A stretch of 64,000 bases of DNA from Paraphaeosphaeria minitans (GCA_015832175.1 WJXW01000003.1:1426001-1490000); one strand, 5' to 3'; positions 12,601 through 22,658 are shown, numbered from the stretch's first letter. Notes: a model not told the origin generated them from the letters alone. Numbers and translations are program-made.

Positions 12601-13030
12601 AAAAACGAAAAACAGCACCTTAGCTAAAGAAAGGAGATAAAGTATATCTACTTATAAAGAACCTTTCAACTTAGAAAAGAAAACACAAGAAACTAGATTA
12701 TGTTAAGGTTAGACTATTTTACGTTTCTAAGCGAGTATTACTAGTGGACTATAAGTTAGAACTACTACTAGACGTAAACATATACCTAGTATTCTATATA
12801 TTACTACTAGAACTAGCAAACTCTAATATACTAGTTAAAACTACCTTCTATTACTAGACTAAGAAGGAAAACGAATTTAAAGTTAAATGAATTCTAGATT
12901 ATAAGTAGAAAAATAACATATACCTTATTAAGTGGAAAGGTTACCTACACAGGGAAAATACTTAGGAACTAAAGAATTACCTAGGAAACTATTAATAAAA
13001 GATTAGAGAATTCTACTAATAACCTACATA
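9700..13030 (+). pseudogene. gypsy pol relic: PR-RT-RNaseH-IN-chromodomain (Gypsy-1)
   Basis: Read through RIP stops, successive plus-strand frames show: a retropepsin-like stretch (about 9720-9900); RT with MLFGLINA and YIENILVFSK, the latter replacing the YVDD box (about 10780-10900); RNase H with DASDLTLGAYA (about 11320); an integrase HHCC region (about 11810-11960); the integrase catalytic core with MDFI...YNSILVIV and ISNRDKLF (about 12030-12250) and LPMAQLAYNN (about 12400); and a chromodomain reading YLIKWKGYLHRENT (about 12885-13022). The chromodomain would direct integration to histone-marked heterochromatin. No part is translatable now. Confidence 0.85.
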
Positions 13031-13079
13031 GTATAATGTTATTCTTACCTGAAAAGGTAAAGGCATTAGATTATTCTAG

Positions 13080-13640
13080 AACTCTAATAGGAAATCCTTA
13101 AAACTGCTCTATATTATAGGAGATAAGAAAAGACCTAAAGAAGTCTTATTAACTACTAGATTAATAGCCTTACAAGATTTAGTCTCTTTAATATTCTTCT
13201 TCTTAACCGCTATTATATCCTTAGTATACTTATCTAATAAATCTATTTACTAATATAACTAATCTTTATATACGTGTGTAATACGTAATTTCTTTAATAC
13301 CTCCTTATAGGCCTTCAACGTAGCCTCCTACGTTTCTCTTAACTCTTTTATTTATATACATAACTTCTCTTTCTCTATAAGCAAACGCTTAAACTTAGAC
13401 TTTAAAACATATATATTATAATGTTAATCTTAATAAATATATTTCCTATATTTTCTAAACTAAGCGTGAACCTTATAAATACAGTTATATTTTATATACG
13501 TTAAGTATTTCTTAACTATAACTTCGCTAAAGGAGTTAATAAAATTCGTTAAATAGTAGTAATAGGTAGTGCTAAACTTAGAAAGTTATTCAGGTATAAT
13601 GTAAGCGAGCTAATGCTATTTATAATATAGGGTAAGCTCT
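13080..13640 (-). pseudogene. antisense ORF relic, C-type, inside Gypsy-1
   Basis: The minus strand matches the antisense ORF of element C (23480-24081): same end near pol, same SFSEAI...NFINS-type region (about 13540-13600). Here it is joined directly to a truncated C-type LTR, not to Gypsy-1's own 3' sequence. I infer a recombination scar between two chromovirus subfamilies. Confidence 0.55.
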
Positions 13641-13649
13641 AGTTATAAC

Positions 13650-13907
13650 TAGGCATATAGTTTAATTAGAATAATTAGTTCACTAATTACTTAAAGTATA
13701 TAGGAACGCGAGTATAAACCTTTATACTTATATTTAATCTATTTATTAATCTATTATTTAGATTGTAGTAGACTATATTATTAACTTATTACACTTCGTA
13801 AGATACTATTGTATTAATAAGACATTTCACCTTCTATACGTACTCCTGCCTAAGAACTAACCTTAACCCTTTAGGACTAGCTACCCTCTTAGATTTAACA
13901 CTCCTTT
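13650..13907 (+). repeat. truncated LTR of the C subfamily embedded in Gypsy-1
   Basis: The sequence from the AATTAGTTCACTAATTAC region to TTAGATTTAACA matches, in reverse, the inner part of LTR C (23017-23270), not Gypsy-1's own LTR. It ends with a proper LTR end (AACA) but lacks its first 150 or so bases. Confidence 0.65.
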
Positions 13908-13909
13908 AG

Positions 13910-14300
13910 AGTAGTGCTCTTAACTATAATTACCTTTTTAGTACGCCTTAAGTTCTATACTAATTATTTTAATAATTTATCTTCCTTAACGCAAACTATA
14001 CGCATTACTTTAAATATAGTATTTTATTCTTTACGCGCTTCTAATAACTGCGCCTCTAACTTTTTCTTCTTAGTAATTTACTAAGAAAAGTTATTATAAG
14101 TTATAGCTATGTTATATGTTAACCTTTAATACTAACATTTACTACACTTTCCTAAGTAAATATAAACTTTATAAACGTGCAACTACGCTTTACAGCTAGA
14201 ATACTTTAAGACTATAATAGTTCTATAAGTTTTAATAATAGAGATAAGCTCGCGAAAACGCGCTATACTAGAGTAGTTAGTAGCTATAATTCTTTAGGAC
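13910..14300 (-). pseudogene. antisense ORF relic, N-terminal half (Gypsy-1's own type)
   Basis: The minus strand matches the start of the antisense ORF of H (38852-39230), including the MPTNYNSTK-like start region near 14290. It is separated from its C-terminal half by the C-type insertion. Confidence 0.55.
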
Positions 14301-14324
14301 AACGAATAGAAAGAAGGGGGATAA

Positions 14325-14726
14325 TATTATAAACTAGAATAATAAAGGGTAGGTTACGCACTTATAGAGAGGCATAGGTAAGGTATAATAAAATAAAGAG
14401 AAGGCTAAGCATTTAAAGTTAAATTACGTAACGTGCTTAGCCGCTAAAGAGCGCTAAGTAACTAAGTAAGTTATATAACCTACTCTACTACTTATAGGCA
14501 CTAAGCAACTAAGCAGCGTTAGTATATAAGAATATAAGAATAGACTCTCTATATTTATATTTAATTTATTTATTAATCTATTATTTACATTCTAGTCAAC
14601 TATATTATTACGTTATTACACTTTATAAAATACTATTATATTAATAAGACCTTCTACCTTTGTAAGTACTCCTACCTAAGAACTAACCTTAACCCTCTAG
14701 GACTAGCTACCCTTTTAGATTTAACA
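14325..14726 (+). repeat. 3' LTR of Gypsy-1 (402 bp)
   Basis: Starts TATTATAAACTAG after the tract AAGAAGGGGGA, ends TTAACA and is followed by the TSD AAAGA. It is identical in length to the 5' LTR; differences are mainly C/T and G/A. Confidence 0.9.
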
Positions 14727-14731
14727 AAAGA

Positions 14732-15388
14732 GACCTTATAAAATAGGATAAGTAATATTCTATTTACCTTAATAAATATATCTTGGCTAAAATAGAAAAT
14801 ATATCTCTTATATAGGTAAATAATAACCTATTGTAAACAATAGTAGTAAAACTACTATATACTCTAATAGTAAACTAGAAGCTATTATAAAGGTGTTCTG
14901 TTTACACTATAGCGTGTTATTAGGCTAATAAGGTACTTCCCTGTTAGGATGTCTTAGTACGCTACTCTTGCATTTCGGTACTTATTCGCCAGAAATAAAA
15001 TCTGTAGCCTAGCGTAATAAAGTGCTTCTGTATAGAAATAATCTAATGTTGCAGTTCTAAAGGAACGCGTTTAAGTAATAAATGTAATTCACTCTAGCTT
15101 ATGGCAATGGCCCTCCGCCTAGCGTCTCTTAAAAAGATCGACTAAGGTTGCATCCTAAGGAAGCCTTCAAAATGCTCTTTAAGCCTAGTCTGCGATTAAG
15201 GGCTACATATAAGCTTCTCAAATACAACAGCAGCTCTAAAATGCCCACAACATTATTCCTGCTTGTCGAATCGATCAGGGCGAGTTACGAAGCAACATAC
15301 CCATGTGAGTGAGCCACTGGATAGCCCGCCGCCTATCGATCAAAAATCGCCCACAATCATAACACACCTTTGCTTCACCGCAAAGAGC
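14732..15388. other. transition from AT-rich repeat DNA to the gene island
   Basis: Composition shifts between about 14890 and 15100 from TA-rich, RIP-like DNA to balanced sequence. The last part is the 3' flank of RFC1 (probable 3' UTR and terminator). No ORF with family resemblance and no clear poly(A) signal of the animal type. A 114-codon plus-strand frame from 15263 is antisense to the RFC1 3' exon and is not supported. Confidence 0.6.
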
Positions 15389-18300
15389 TCATTTCTTCTT
15401 CGGTTTGCTCGCAGCACCCTTGGATTTTCGTTTGCCCTTCGATCTGACTTCTTCTTCGCTCTCCCCATCGTGATCATCCTCAGCAGCGCGTTTCGTTCCC
15501 CGAGGCTTGGCTGCCGTAGCCTTCTTTGCAGCCTTTTTCTTAGGTTGCTTAACGTACTTGTCTTTAGAGATGTCGATATCCTCTTCTTCCTCCTTGATCT
15601 CGGTTAATGCTTCCTCCTCGTCAGATTCTTCGATCGCTTCTTCAAGATCTGGTTTCTCCTTGGTCACTTTCTTAGGTGCGACGACGTTCGAGGCTTTCAT
15701 GAATGGGAGTGGATGGGATTGCTGGTTATACCTGTGCATCGTATCAGTCACCGTTGGCAGCTGTCTTTAAAAATGTGCTTACAGTCGAGTAAAGGACGCT
15801 TTGTCCTGCGAAGCGATCTTGACCTTCTCTTGTACCATGGGCCCCACACCTAGCTCCATAATCGCATCCCAATCATCCTTCGTCAGGAAGTAGCTGTCCA
15901 TGAGTTCGATGATCTCCGGAACAGCCTCTTTCCCTCCCTCCTCTAGACGCTTGACAAGTCGTTGCCAGAGGAGGGGAACGTACTGTTGTCGGACCTCGTG
16001 TCGATCACCGGAAGAACGTAAACGCATATGTGCCTGCATTTCTTTGATCTGACGCGTAAGCTTCCCCTGAGAACTATTCTTGCCTAGCCAGTTTGTGAAG
16101 CGAGTCTGATGACCGGCTGTGCTTCCAGCAACGAAACTGGCCGGCCGCACAAAACTGAATACCGCATGTGTCGGCATTAGACTCCAGTGCTGCTGCGAAC
16201 CATGAATCATGCGATCGACGAGGTCTCCATCGCTGATGCTATCAGCAGCATTAGAAGCCAGTTCCAGGAACTTCAATTTCTTTTCTGGGCCATTGTATTG
16301 CAATGCTTGCATGGGGTTGGTCCCGAGATAGTTCTCCTGAAGCATGAGAGGGCTAAACTCGTGGTCGTTGAAGTAGAGCTCAATCTTATCGTTGAGTGTA
16401 GCATTGCTACTGGTAGCAAACATGCCACCGCCGAGAATTTTCTGTGTAATATCCCATGGCTTCAAGACAACGTGTTTTTGCCAGGCTTTGGACATTGACT
16501 TGCTCTTGTCGAAATCCATAGCTTCCTGATCAAGTTTGGCTGTGGATATCATGTTCACCACTTGTCGGATATCAGCATTACTACCCTCGATCAATGCGTT
16601 GATGACTGGCGCAGGCATTTTTAATCCTTCTCGGAACGCAATGGTCATTATGCGAGACCGAATTTGATCCACTGTTGGTCGTCGAAACGGCAAATCGAAG
16701 GTCACGTAGTCGAAGGGCTTCATCTTGGGCAGCCGTCGGTCGTTGCAGATCAAGATCATAGGAACTTCCGTCTTCTTGCATACAGCAGCCAAAGCACCCA
16801 CACCACCGCGGTCGCCGGCGGACATGCCATCGACTTCGTCCATGATGAGGACCATCTTCTTTTTCCCAGCTTCTACCTTCTTGCCGTAGCCAGCGAAATA
16901 GCCATGGAGAGAGTTCGTGCTCAAAACGCCCCGCAGGCCCTGTTCCACAAGTTTCTTGCTGCGCGTGTCACTGGCATTACTTTCCACGACATCATACCCT
17001 TCCACTGTGGCCACCAGATGCGCAGCAGTAGTTTTTCCGATACCTGGGGGGCCGTGGATTATGACTGCACGGAAAGATCCGCTACCATCGGGCCCAGCTA
17101 GCTTGAAATTAGTTTTCAGGCTCTTTGGAAACTTCTGCAGCCATCTCTGCAGCCTCTCCACTGTGGCTTTATTGCCGCAAATTTGATTCAGCGAGGATGG
17201 TGCATATTTGGTCGTCCAAAGCCGTGAATCAACGGCTGGCTCTGAGCTGTCAGCGGAGGCAGAGCCAGAGGCGGATGAAACCTTGCCGTTCTTGGCAGTT
17301 TCTGCTGTCTTCAAAGCTTCTAGTCTGCACTGCTCCTCTTTCTCCATCTCTGCAGCTTGCGCCTTGATCTTCTCTTCCTCTTTGCGTTGCTTCTCCTTGT
17401 ACGCTGCCTGGGCTTTTGAATGGCCCTGATTGCCAGCTGCCGTGAGCTTTTCGATCAGGACTGTGAGTCCATCCTCATCAATGGTCTTGATGTTCAACTC
17501 TTTTATTTTCCTCAGCTTGCTTGGACCTGCATCCTGTCCGAGAACGATGTAAGTTGTGTTCTTACTGGGTTGCCCAGTAACCTTCCCGCCGTGCCGCTTG
17601 ACAAGCTCTTGGGCCTCTGTTCGACCCCACCGCTGCAGAACGCCCGTAAACACGAAGGTCAGACCAGCTAGACAAGTCTCGCTCCCCGACGGCATTGACT
17701 CTAAATCACCGCCCACCGGGGCAGCATCTGCATTCCCACCGCCAGCCTTTTGTCTCCAGTCGAACTTTGCAGCTTCACTCTTCGGGGGAGGGGTTGGTGG
17801 GCGCACCAGGGGTATGCTGTCGTAGATGGCTTGTATGTCCTTGTTCTCGACCGCCTCTTCTTTCTTGACCTTCTTTTTTGCAGGCGCCTTGGCCGGTGCA
17901 TCCTTCTTCGGACGGCGGCGTTTCGACTTGGGCTCGTCGCCCTCGTCCTCGTCATCGTCGTCCTCATCCTCAGGTTCTGAAGTCTTCCATTTCTTGCTCG
18001 CGGTGGGTGTTTTCTTGAGTTTGATTTTGGTCGCTCCCTTATCCTCATCTGGCTCGACAAAATCATTTTCTGCATCCACGTCTTGCATGTCAATGTCCTC
18101 ATGCTCCGGATCAAAGTCGTCATCATCCTTGAACGTCTTCTGCTTCTTCGCAGGCCTCTTGGGCGTGCCCCTATTTGGAAGGGGAACGAGCAGATGGTCG
18201 TCGTCGCTAGCTGCCACTTCCACATAGTCATCCTTCCTGCCTCGGGGCTTGAAGTCGTCTCCGAAAATGTCGTCCGCTTCGTTGAGATCGTCGTCTGGGA

Positions 18301-18878
18301 ACTCATCTTCATCATCCTTTGCGGGATACGCCGTGACGTGCTTTTTCGGCCGTCCTGGGCCTCGCTTGTTAGTCGCCGGTGTTGAAACCTTCAATGCCTC
18401 TCCGTTGGCCTTCGCCGGCGTTAGCCATGGCGTAGACTCTGCTGGCTTCTTCTTGACAGGATCTGAACGCTTCGGCTTGTTCTTGCTGGCAAAGAACTCG
18501 GACGTGGTGGTCTCTTGGAGCTTCGGGGAAGGCTCCTTTAGGGCTTTCTTGGGCGGGAGCTTCTTGGGGTTTGTCTTCTTGTGCCTGTACATGATCAGTT
18601 ATGCCGTTGGCGAATATTTGCGGTGGATCTTGCGCTGGCTCGTCTACATCATCATCGTCGTCTGAATCGTCAACGATCACACGGCTTGCACGGCCAGGTT
18701 TCTTGGGAGCTGCTTGCTTGGGTGTAGGCTTCTGCGGGTATCTGTCAGTGCGGTGTAGCTTGGTAGCTGTAGACGATTGCGGTGCTCGTTGACGTACCTC
18801 GTCTTTCTGCTGTGAACCCTGGCTGGCGTGGCTCGCCTTTGCTCCGCCGCCAAAGAAACTGCGGATATCCGCCGGCAT
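15389..18878 (-). CDS. RFC1: replication factor C subunit 1 (clamp-loader large subunit), 4 exons
   Basis: Large subunit of the RFC clamp loader, which opens PCNA and places it on primer-template DNA in the nucleus. Model on the minus strand: exons 18798-18878, 18648-18731, 15783-18577, 15389-15731, about 1100 aa. The start gives MPADIRSFFGG, the N-terminal PIP-like motif of RFC1. Then an acidic/basic disordered region with a second FF motif (TTSEFF, about 79-84) and nuclear-localisation-like KSKRRRPKK (about 272-280), BRCT domain (about 353-435), AAA+ module with Walker A GPPGIGKT (564-571), NASD, Walker B LIMDEVD (642-648), RFC1 C-terminal domain (about 765-920), and the Lys-rich tail. The introns at 18732-18797 (GTACGT...CAG) and 15732-15782 (GTAAGC...CAG) are clear. 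The intron at about 18578-18647 has a weak acceptor (AAG) and may be off by a few codons. Confidence 0.93.
15732..15782 (-). other. RFC1 intron 3 (51 nt)
   Basis: Donor GTAAGC, branch-like TGACTGAT, acceptor CAG. Splicing joins CT with G, making a Leu codon, and restores ...KASFTRL-YNQQSHPLPFMKASN, the expected continuation of RFC1. Unspliced, the frame stops at TAA in the donor. Confidence 0.9.
18578..18647 (-). other. RFC1 intron 2 (about 70 nt, 3' end uncertain)
   Basis: Donor GTAGAC follows the Asp run at the end of exon 2, and a branch-like ACTGAT precedes the acceptor. The frame needed downstream (KTNPKKLPPKK) is reached with the AAG at 18578-18580 or the next AAG. The nearer CAG at 18585 gives the wrong frame. 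Confidence 0.6.
18732..18797 (-). other. RFC1 intron 1 (66 nt)
   Basis: Strong donor GTACGT, branch-like CTGAC, acceptor CAG, phase 0. It joins ...QGSQQKDE to KPTPKQAAPKK. Confidence 0.88.
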
Positions 18879-19286
18879 CTTTGCTGCTATGTCGCCAAAT
18901 CTGGCAATTGCAACAGGGGCGGCCCCAACGACAGTTGGACGGGCGGCGTGGGCGTTGTGTGCGAGGGTGGATGGGATGCGCAGATGAATAGGACAAACAC
19001 TGAAGGCGCCCAAAGCGCGTCTATGACGGACAACGCAGTCGCGCGACATCACGTCGCGCGCGGCGGTCCTTTCCCGTTTGGGCGCCGCGAGCCTCGCCAC
19101 GCACCAGCCACAAGCCAGAAGTTCGCAGTCGCCCTCGAAGCTTGGCCGCACCTCTTCACTGCCGTCCACCATGCCGCCGCCCAGGATAGCCGCCATGAGC
19201 CTAGCCGCTCAATTCGCTCAGATGACCCTGTTGGCGTCTCACACACGAAGTTCGCGCTGCCATTGCGCCTTCTCCCTGGCTCCAGC
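18879..19286. promoter_or_regulatory. divergent promoter region of RFC1 and MRPL16
   Basis: 408 bp lie between the two start codons, so both promoters and 5' UTRs share it. It contains the perfect 10-bp palindrome GTCGCGCGAC (19038-19047) and a second GTCGCGCG (19053-19060). CGCG-core sites resemble the MluI-box/MBF class that drives S-phase genes in fungi; for RFC1 this would make sense but is inference. No TATA box is obvious. An alternative upstream start for MRPL16 (ATG at 19195 with an intron ending at 19300) would shorten the region. Confidence 0.55.
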
Positions 19287-19987
19287 ATGCTAACCTGTGC
19301 AGTGCTTCCGACCGTCGCATCCACCAAACTGCTCCTCCCCTCCACCCGTGCGTTTTCCTCCACGCCGCGCCGCCTCAACTGGCTCGCTCCCAAAGCCGGT
19401 GAATCTCGCAAGTCGCGGAAAGGCCGATGTCGTGTTCCCACAGGAGGCAGCATGCGCGGCACCACTGTTGTATGGGGTGACTACGGCTTGCGCATGCGCG
19501 ACCACGACCGCCGCATTTCTTCGACGCAGCTCCGCATTGCCGAAGAGACTATCAAGAAGCGCCTGCGGGGGATGAAGTTCCGCCTCTACGAACGCGTCTC
19601 AGCCAACATCGGTGTCTACACGAGTGGCAACGAAAGCAGAATGGGGAAGGGGAAGGGCAGCTTTGATCACTGGGCCACTCGATTGGCCGTCAGCAAGGTC
19701 GTTTTCGAGATCAAAGGAGATTTGCACGAACAAGTCGTGAGGGATGCCTTCCGTTTGGCTGGGAATAAGCTGCCCGGTGAGACGACCCTTGCTCTGCTTC
19801 AGTCCCATTGCTAACCCCCGTAGGTCTGTGGGAGTTTGTTAAGAAAGGCGATGCACCCAAGATGGGCATAACAAAGGTGGGTGTTAACGGCATCACCGCT
19901 GAGGACCTTAGGAAACCTAGGAGGAAGCTGCCTCTCGAGCTACATGAAGACGCGGCTGCCTGCATGCCCTCTGCGTCGTCCCCGTAG
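19287..19987 (+). CDS. MRPL16: mitochondrial large-subunit ribosomal protein uL16m (L16), 2 exons
   Basis: Component of the mitochondrial 54S large subunit, near the peptidyl-transferase centre and A-site tRNA. Exons 19287-19776 and 19824-19987, 217 aa. Residues 1-31 look like a mitochondrial presequence (Arg/Ser-rich, no acidic residues, ending RAFSSTPRRLNW). L16 features follow: GTTVVWGDYGLRMRDHDRR (58-76), QLRIAEETIKKRL (81-93), and the signature ESRMGKGKGSFDHW (116-129), then VKKGDAPKMG and a short tail. The 47-nt intron has donor GTGAGA, branch GCTAAC and acceptor TAG; the split Gly codon (G/GT) fits. I chose the ATG at 19287 because it opens directly into the presequence. A CTAAC...CAG just after it (19290-19304) could instead be the 3' end of a 5' intron. 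Confidence 0.9.
19777..19823 (+). other. MRPL16 intron (47 nt)
   Basis: GTGAGA ... GCTAACCCCCGTAG. Removal joins KLP-G-LWEFVKKGD, the expected L16 sequence; unspliced, the frame ends at 19814. Confidence 0.9.
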
Positions 19988-20392
19988 TACTGTATGTATA
20001 CTGTATCATGAATTGTATACCACTTTCTCTAGCCGCTCGCTATACTCGCATCTGCTACAGCGTTCCTAAGCTGCAAGGTAATTTTTTTACCAAGTGTAGG
20101 GTTCGTATACAAGGAGCGAACTGGACAGGGAAGCTGCACAACATACGTATAGCCCAACAGGAATACGAACATTTATTCAGGAGAGAGCACGTTGTGAATT
20201 ACCCCCTTATAATCGAAAGGTACGAAAGCTCCACGAACACATACTTGAAAAGTAAAGGATTGCCCTACCAAAAAGAGCGGCCACGTGAGGGCTGATCTGG
20301 CAGGGGAGGAGCATTCAGAGAACAGCTTCGCGTCGCATTCTTTGACTATCAATTCCCTGCTAACAAGAACACACATCTTTTACATGCAGCGC
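19988..20392. other. convergent intergenic region, MRPL16 / hydrolase 3' ends
   Basis: 405 bp hold the 3' UTRs and terminators of two convergent genes. A 95-codon plus-strand frame (20008-20295) runs through it but shows no family resemblance and no clear context, so I do not call it a gene. Confidence 0.6.
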
Positions 20393-21253
20393 CTAAGTCT
20401 CCTTCAAAAAAGACAGGAGATCGTTGTTAATACCATCGACTTCGATATTTGGCAACGCATGTGGTCCTCCCTTGTATACCTTTAACCTCCCGTCCTTTAA
20501 GAATTTGGTAGTCTGGTTGCCCACACCAAACGGAACTATTTGATCCGCATCGCCATGTATCACTAGAACGGGAATATCCAGGCTCTGAAGATCATGTCGA
20601 AAGTCTGTCTCCCACGAAGCGATGGTGTCAAATGCGCTCTTAAAAGATGCTTGCATGCCCTCATTATACCAGCTCTGGATGAGACCTTTGCTGACGGTCG
20701 CATTGGGCCGATTGAACCCGAAGAACGGGCCCTCGGGCACGTCGTAGAAGAACTGCGAGCGGTCCTTCAGCATGAGTGCACGTTGTTGGTTCATGGTTTC
20801 GAGAGGGACGCCACTGGGATTCCAATCGGCCTGTAACAACTGCGGTACAATCGCGCTGATCAAGACCAGCTTTTTCACCCAGCTCGACTTGCTTCCGTGG
20901 GAACCATACCCACTGTGCGCCTTCGACTTCGCCGCAAAGCGCGTCAAATCTCCCCCACCGGTGCTATGTCCGACAAGTGTCGCATCCGTGAGTTTGAGGT
21001 GCTCAAACAGCTCGGATATGTCGCTAGCCCACGTGTCGACGTCGTTTCCGTTCCAGGGCTGATCTGAACGTCCGTGACCGCGGCGATCGTGTGCGATTAC
21101 GCGGTAGCCGTGGTTGCCGAGGAAGTTCATCTGAAGCTCAAAATTGTCGGAATTGAGGGGCCAGCCATGGCTAAAGAAGACGGGTTGACCGGTAGCGTTA
21201 CCCCAATCTTTATAGAAAAGGGTAACACCGTCTTTGAGGGTGAAGTATGGCAT
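20393..21253 (-). CDS. alpha/beta-hydrolase, cofactor-free (non-haem) chloroperoxidase family
   Basis: Single-exon 286-aa protein, normal for this family (about 270-290 aa). Oxyanion-hole motif HGWP (29-32), D-R-R-G-H-G-R-S (56-63), nucleophile elbow GHSTGG with Ser97, acid HGDADQIVP with probable catalytic Asp237, and His265 in GGPHALPN: a complete Ser-Asp-His triad. No signal peptide is seen, so it is probably cytosolic. Family members hydrolyse small esters or lactones and can perhydrolyse acids in the presence of peroxide; the natural substrate cannot be told from sequence. A Ser/Gly/His-rich insert (about 110-124, KAHSGYGSHGSKSS) follows the elbow and lengthens a loop. Convergent with MRPL16; the start is the only ATG that includes the beta-1 strand. 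Confidence 0.9.
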   Translation of the reverse strand: MPYFTLKDGVTLFYKDWGNATGQPVFFSHGWPLNSDNFELQMNFLGNHGYRVIAHDRRGHGRSDQPWNGNDVDTWASDISELFEHLKLTDATLVGHSTGGGDLTRFAAKSKAHSGYGSHGSKSSWVKKLVLISAIVPQLLQADWNPSGVPLETMNQQRALMLKDRSQFFYDVPEGPFFGFNRPNATVSKGLIQSWYNEGMQASFKSAFDTIASWETDFRHDLQSLDIPVLVIHGDADQIVPFGVGNQTTKFLKDGRLKVYKGGPHALPNIEVDGINNDLLSFLKET

Positions 21254-21655
21254 TGTTCACCAGGTCGGTCGCTTGCGGTCTAAAATGTAATTTCGAGATT
21301 GGAGTCGAGAGGTAAAAAGCTTTGGGAATGGTATTGTCCAACGTGCGAGGCCACAACGTTTCTTATAGATTTTATTTCATTGTCCTGGGCCTGGCCGCAC
21401 CTGGCGGTAGATTAGGAAAGAGACGCAATGTTCGAGACGACAATTGTTAATCAACACTGAATAGATCAACCGATGGATGTGCGCATCTATCTGCCCGCCG
21501 GCTTATTAAACGACTCGCGAAGATTTGTCATTGCTTAGGTGAGATATAGCGTGACGGTATTAGTGTTTCTCTGGCCGTAACGTCAACTCCGGATCTAAGC
21601 TAGCCATCAACACCCCAGTATTGACTTGCCAGCCAACGCTCAAAAGTAAAGAAAT
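21254..21655. promoter_or_regulatory. 5' flank of the hydrolase gene and right edge of the gene island
   Basis: Balanced-composition sequence upstream of the hydrolase start, so it should contain its promoter and 5' UTR. No convincing TATA box or named site. Composition drops abruptly to AT-rich at about 21650. Confidence 0.5.
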
Positions 21656-22658
21656 GGGTAAACAGATCTCTCTATAGATGGGTACAGTCTTAAGAGATTA
21701 TAGAGCTATTCAAATTATCTTACTTTACTAAGAAATGCGATCTCTATATAAAGCTGTATAGTAAGTGTATAATAATTGCACACCGCTAGAAAATGTTCTA
21801 TAAATACTAAATTGTACCTAACCTGCTAGCAATTCTGGTTAGCACGCTAAACCTATAGAACCTGTATTTTAAACATTAAATCTAGATAAGATTTTTAGTA
21901 TTTTTATTAAAATAAACATATAGTTACTATAAACACTATAAATACTATAGTGGTTATAGAACACTTTATTAGTTCTAAAATATAATAGGTAGATTATAAT
22001 ATTATTATTGTGCTGTGGCATCTGGCGCTAAGCCCCTATAGGGAGTCTGTGCGCTAAGCGAGCTAGCTGTATAAAACCTATACTACACTCTAACTATATA
22101 GAAGTTAAGTATTATTCTATTTAATACTATTAAGTTATTCTTTTACTATTCTCCCTAGTGCAAACTAAATACTATTTATATAAAACACCACACTAGGTAT
22201 AATATATTTAATTAATAGCTAAATAACACTCTACTAGTAAATGTATATAAAAGGAAAATTATTAATATATAAAATACATAGGCAGGGCGTGTAATAGACA
22301 AGATACTAAATTATTAGAGCCCTAGATACCTGGCTGGGCCCTAGTATGGGATAGACTAGCCTAATATAGGTGGAAGTTACCTAACTTATAAATATATAAT
22401 CCTACTACTAATAGAGTAATCTTATAGTAATTTATCTATTCTACTACTAATATTCTTCTTGTTTTATGTCTTTAGTTAAAGCTATATTACTTATACCTAA
22501 CTTCTAATATTTAAATTACTCTTTTTATATGTAAGTAATTTAGCTTAAAAATGCTTCTACCTATTACTATTAATATATAATAGTAGATACTTACTAATCT
22601 ACGCGGTCCTATATCTAGAATTAGAATGTTAAGAATTTATTAAAAGAAGTATACCTAC
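21656..22658. other. AT-rich unclassified repeat DNA
   Basis: No readable ORF. 21985-22180 is the reverse complement of 6695-6885, so a fragment of the same unknown repeat lies on each side of the gene island. Near 21915-21955 there is a run of ACTATAAA/ACTATAGT motifs. The rest (22180-22658) shows no recognisable family. Confidence 0.5.

Larger units (their letters stand above)
7401..14726 (+). mobile_element. Ty3/gypsy chromovirus Gypsy-1, complete, 7326 bp, RIP-mutated
   Basis: Direct LTRs of exactly 402 bp (7401-7802 and 14325-14726) are flanked by a perfect TSD AAAGA (7396-7400 and 14727-14731). A purine tract AAGAAGGGGGA precedes the 3' LTR. Order inside: gag with a CCHC knuckle, protease, RT, RNase H, integrase, chromodomain. 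This is gypsy order, and the chromodomain makes it a chromovirus. The 3' internal part is odd: it carries an antisense ORF and a piece of a different LTR (13650-13907). All frames are broken by Gln/Trp-to-stop changes. Relatives on the other strand are C, H and I. Confidence 0.92.

Noticed and set aside
15263..15607. 114-codon plus-strand frame
   Set aside because: Overlaps the RFC1 last exon in antisense; Phe/Leu/Ser-rich shadow of a Lys/Glu-rich coding strand.
15389..15751. Separate small Lys/Glu-rich protein gene downstream of RFC1
   Set aside because: It is the last exon of RFC1: a GTAAGC...CAG intron joins it in frame and the sequence is the expected RFC1 C-terminus.
18828..19286. In-frame N-terminal extension of MRPL16 reaching back into RFC1
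   Set aside because: Would overlap the first RFC1 exon in antisense and place a long non-conserved segment before a good mitochondrial presequence.
20008..20295. 95-codon frame between MRPL16 and the hydrolase
   Set aside because: No family resemblance, overlaps the 3' UTR zone of MRPL16, no sign of its own promoter.
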